A stretch of DNA of 64,000 bases from Borborobacter arsenicus. Its GTDB lineage: Bacteria; Pseudomonadota; Alphaproteobacteria; Rhizobiales; Rhizobiaceae. The DNA lies in NCBI RefSeq assembly GCF_003934165.1, contig NZ_RKST01000017.1:1-64000 (forward strand), read 5' to 3'. Shown here piece by piece: positions 61,749 to 64,000 of this stretch. How positions within the stretch are numbered: the stretch's first letter is position 1; each line of letters opens with the position of its first letter. The notes under the pieces are model-generated. The model did not search any database and had not been told where the DNA came from. It saw only the letters and a list, made by a program, of their open reading frames with translations. The position numbers were made by a program, and so were the translations under genes.

Positions 61749-62617
61749 TCGCATGCACCCCTTGCACGCCGCGCCGCCGTGGCAAGCACGCGCCTTGCCA
61801 GGATCGGTACGAGATGCAGCCTGTATTCGGACGAAGCGTGCAGGTCCGTGTTGGGTTCGAGCCCTTCGACTGCCAGCGTTGCAGCCTGCGCCAATAACCC
61901 ATCGGAAAGCGGCTTGCCGACCAGATGCGTCTCGGCTGCCTGTGCCCGCAGCGGCGTGTCGCCGACGCCCCCCAGCGCCAGCCGTGCTTCGGCAATCACC
62001 CCGTCTCGAAGGGCGACAACCGCCCCCACCGACACGATGGCGAAATCGCCGGCACGCTGTGCGAATTCATCGAAGGCCGCTCCCGCGCCTGCCGGCAGAT
62101 AAGGCAGATGCGCGGCGGTCAGGAGTTCGCCTTCCTGCAGGTCGGTGACAAGCGGCCCTAGGAAGAATTCCGCTGGAATGGCCCGCCTTTCACCATCCGG
62201 CCCATGAATTTCCAGTTCGGCGTCAAGCAGGGTTGCCAGAAGCGGCCATTCGGCAGCGGGATCGGCATGAACGAGGCTGCCGCCGATCGTACCGCGGTTG
62301 CGGATGGCAACATGGGCGACATGGTGCATCGCCTCCGCTATCACCGGAAAGTGGCGGATGGTGAGTTGCGATTTCTGGCTCTCCACATGGCGCACCAATG
62401 CGCCGATTGTCAGGCCACCCGTCGTTTCGGTGATCTGCGACAATGCAGCTATGCGATTGATGTCGACCAGCAATTCCGGCTGCACCAGCCGGAAATTCAT
62501 CATCGGCACCAGGCTCTGGCCGCCGGCAATGATCTTGGCATCGCAGGACGCTTGCAGCGCGCGGACCGCCTCATCGATGCTGGTCACGGCCAAATAATCG
62601 AACGGTGCCGGCTTCAT
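61745..62617 (-). CDS. Molybdenum hydroxylase FAD-binding subunit (CoxM-like)
   Basis: A 290-residue flavoprotein subunit. FAD loops are AGGQSLVPMMNFRLVQP near residue 32 and TIGGSLVHADPAAEWP near 108, followed by a CO-dehydrogenase-type C-terminal domain (ALGGVGDTPLRAQAAE). The start is the ATG at 62617 (MKPAPFDY); the frame continues to 62743, but that leader is unrelated. The order M, S, (MBL), L on one strand shows a complete three-subunit hydroxylase. Confidence 0.88.
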   Translation of the reverse strand: MKPAPFDYLAVTSIDEAVRALQASCDAKIIAGGQSLVPMMNFRLVQPELLVDINRIAALSQITETTGGLTIGALVRHVESQKSQLTIRHFPVIAEAMHHVAHVAIRNRGTIGGSLVHADPAAEWPLLATLLDAELEIHGPDGERRAIPAEFFLGPLVTDLQEGELLTAAHLPYLPAGAGAAFDEFAQRAGDFAIVSVGAVVALRDGVIAEARLALGGVGDTPLRAQAAETHLVGKPLSDGLLAQAATLAVEGLEPNTDLHASSEYRLHLVPILARRVLATAARRARGACE

Positions 62618-62660
62618 CCGCACAGCTCCGGAAATCGGGTACTGGATCCGGCGCTCATCA

Positions 62661-63428
62661 TCATTCACCCGTGAAGTGCGGTGCGCGTTTTTCCGCAAAC
62701 GCGGCGCGCCCTTCGCGATAGTCGTTGCTGTCGCTGGCGGCATCGATCAGCCCTGCGGCCTGCGTGGCGTCGAACGTGCCGAACGCAGTCTCGTTCAGGA
62801 TGTATTTGGCGCCTGCTATGGTTAGCGGCGCATTGCGGGTGAGCTGCTCGGCAAAGGCGCGCGCCGCAGCCATCGGGTCGGGCGATACATGGTCGACAAA
62901 GCCGGTCTTCATCGCCCGTGCCGCGTCGAAGCGCTCGGCCGAATAGAGGATGCGCTTGGCTTCTGTCAGGCCGACAAGGGCCGCCAGTTTCCGTGTCGCC
63001 TGCACGCCATAGACGATGGAGAGCCGCGCCGCCGGAATGCCGAAGATCGCGGCGTCATGGGCGAACCTGAAATCGCAGGACATGGCCAGATGCGCGCCGC
63101 CGCCAAGGCAGTACCCGCTGGTGACAGCGATAACCGGCTTGGCGATATTGGCAATCTCGTTGCAGCCATGGTCGACCGCCTCCTCATAGGCAATGCTTTG
63201 GGCGCGGTCATCGCGGGTGGAGGCGAATTCGCCGATGTCGGCGCCGGCAGAGAAATCGCTGCCTGCGCCGGTCAGGATCACGGCGCGGACCGAACGGTCA
63301 CGCCCCAATTTCGAGAAGATGTCGCCGACCTCGCGCCACATGGCGAAGGTCACCGAATTGCGCAGCGTCGGCCGGTTCAGCGTGACCGTGGCGATGCCGG
63401 CCTCGATGGCGCACAGCATGTCGCTCAC
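62661..63428 (-). CDS. Enoyl-CoA hydratase/isomerase family protein
   Basis: A 255-residue crotonase-fold enzyme. The oxyanion-hole region GSDFSAGADIGEFAST is near residue 57, and VTSGYCLGGGAHLAMSCDFR near 105 is the family signature. It hydrates or isomerises an enoyl-CoA. The start codon is GTG at 63428, overlapping the CoxG stop (GTGA). It belongs with the CoA ligase further down the operon. Confidence 0.87.
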   Translation of the reverse strand: MSDMLCAIEAGIATVTLNRPTLRNSVTFAMWREVGDIFSKLGRDRSVRAVILTGAGSDFSAGADIGEFASTRDDRAQSIAYEEAVDHGCNEIANIAKPVIAVTSGYCLGGGAHLAMSCDFRFAHDAAIFGIPAARLSIVYGVQATRKLAALVGLTEAKRILYSAERFDAARAMKTGFVDHVSPDPMAAARAFAEQLTRNAPLTIAGAKYILNETAFGTFDATQAAGLIDAASDSNDYREGRAAFAEKRAPHFTGE

Positions 63429-63892
63429 GACAACGCCTCCGCAGCCGCGTCCGCACAGACCGCGGCGCTGAAATCTTCGAAGAACTGCTTCGACAACTTG
63501 CGTGCCGTGGAATCCAGCAGCCGCGCACCAAGCTGGGCGATCTTGCCGCCGACATCGGCAGTGACGTCGTAGTGAAGCAAGGTAGCATCCGCTCCCTGCG
63601 CCTCCAGCCGAACCCTGGCCGAACCCTTGGCAAAGCCGGCAATGCCACCCTTGCCCTCGCCGGACAGGCGGTAGCTTTCAGGCGCATTGATCTCGCTCAG
63701 CGTCACCTCGCCGGCGAACTTCGCCTTGATTGGCCCGACCTTGAGCGTCACCGTGGCTGTCATGTTCTCTGGTGAGGTCTGCTCCAAGGTGTCGCATCCG
63801 GGGATCGAGCGGCGAAGGACCTCGACGTCGTTGAGGGCGCGCCAGACCGTTTCACGGTCTTGCGCAATGAGGACGCTATCCCTGATTTCCAT
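63425..63892 (-). CDS. coxG: CoxG-like SRPBCC family protein
   Basis: A 155-residue protein of the CO dehydrogenase subunit G family (SRPBCC/START-like fold). It opens with MEIRDSVLIAQDRETVWRAL, followed by IPGCDTLEQTSPE, and ends with a helix (LSKQFFEDFSAAV). Such proteins help membrane attachment or assembly of Mo hydroxylases. The ATG at 63892 follows AAAGGTGCGAG. It precedes the enoyl-CoA hydratase by overlap and may be the first or second gene of this operon. Confidence 0.86.
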   Translation of the reverse strand: MEIRDSVLIAQDRETVWRALNDVEVLRRSIPGCDTLEQTSPENMTATVTLKVGPIKAKFAGEVTLSEINAPESYRLSGEGKGGIAGFAKGSARVRLEAQGADATLLHYDVTADVGGKIAQLGARLLDSTARKLSKQFFEDFSAAVCADAAAEALS

Positions 63893-63968
63893 GGCTCGCA
63901 CCTTTCGGGCCTTACACGCGGGATGCACGCGGCAGCGGCGCTGCCACGCGCGGGTTGGGGATGAAGGG

Positions 63969-64000
63969 TCAGTCCTTGACCAGCGGACAGGCGCTTTCCG
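63969..64000 (-). CDS. Possible C-terminus of a gene cut by the window edge
   Basis: The minus-strand frame entering from the right edge reads ESACPLVKD and then stops at 63969-63971. Endings of this kind occur in periplasmic binding proteins, but ten codons cannot prove a gene. It lies 76 bp upstream of coxG, on the same strand. Confidence 0.3.
   Translation of the reverse strand, partial: ESACPLVKD

Noticed and set aside
1-64000. CRISPR arrays, tRNA and rRNA genes
   Set aside because: Reading both strands I found no regularly spaced repeats, cloverleaf-like stretches with TTCGA arms or rRNA-like sequence. A covariance search could still find a divergent small RNA.

Overview
The window reads as GC-rich alphaproteobacterial DNA, most likely Hyphomicrobiales (a Mesorhizobium/Chelativorans/Aminobacter-like soil bacterium). 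This rests on gene content and style: dense operons with ATGA overlaps, many FCD-type GntR regulators, several ABC and TRAP uptake systems, hydantoinase pairs and IS110-family elements. There are no rRNA, tRNA or core housekeeping genes, so it looks like accessory catabolic DNA on a chromid, plasmid or chromosomal island. The genus is inference.

Layout. (1) 0.2-6.8 kb: a minus-strand operon for an NMT1-type ABC importer, an asparaginase and a PuuE-like deacetylase, divergent from an FCD regulator followed by an ACMSD-like amidohydrolase. (2) 6.9-15.7 kb: an eight-gene minus-strand operon (FAH-family hydrolase, second PuuE-like deacetylase, livHMJGF, aldehyde dehydrogenase), divergent from another FCD regulator across a perfect 16-bp palindrome. 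(3) 15.7-38.4 kb: two N-methylhydantoinase-type hyuAB modules and two TRAP transporters, with a PPC/DUF296 protein, a TauD-like dioxygenase, a gluconate-repressor-like LacI protein, a SnoaL-like protein, a DRE-TIM acyltransferase, two LysR regulators, a GST and an FMN hydroxyacid dehydrogenase. Four copies of a 16-bp LacI-type operator (ATGTTA-N4-TAACAT) lie before hyuA1/tauD (two), lacI/SnoaL (one) and the hydroxyacid dehydrogenase (one), which suggests one regulon.

(4) 38.9-43.7 kb: an IS nest. An intact IS1111-like element (38893-40266) ends 5 bp from a second IS110-family element (40272-43158), whose transposase is split by a third (41295-42846). Removing the third restores a 341-codon transposase in frame. 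A relic of IS3 orfA follows. (5) 43.75-50.7 kb: a UbiX-UbiD prenyl-FMN decarboxylase pair around an NMT1-type ABC importer, divergent from a TIGR02444 gene and a type 1 isopentenyl-diphosphate isomerase, then a third FCD regulator. By eye this block is AT-richer than its flanks and sits beside the IS nest, so it may be imported. (6) 50.7-52.4 kb: topoisomerase IB and a small exported protein. (7) 52.5-63.9 kb: an eleven-gene minus-strand catabolic operon with a three-subunit molybdenum hydroxylase (form II, not a true CO dehydrogenase), CoxG, enoyl-CoA hydratase, MBL-fold hydrolase, acyl-CoA ligase, thioesterase, Fe-alcohol dehydrogenase, aldehyde dehydrogenase and an SDR that lacks its YxxxK residues.

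Most clusters follow one plan: an uptake system, hydrolases or dehydrogenases, and a local regulator. The best candidates for something new are the LacI-type regulon that joins hyuAB-DUF296-TRAP to tauD and a hydroxyacid dehydrogenase, and the ubiD-ubiX-importer-idi locus in which the isomerase could feed prenyl-FMN synthesis.
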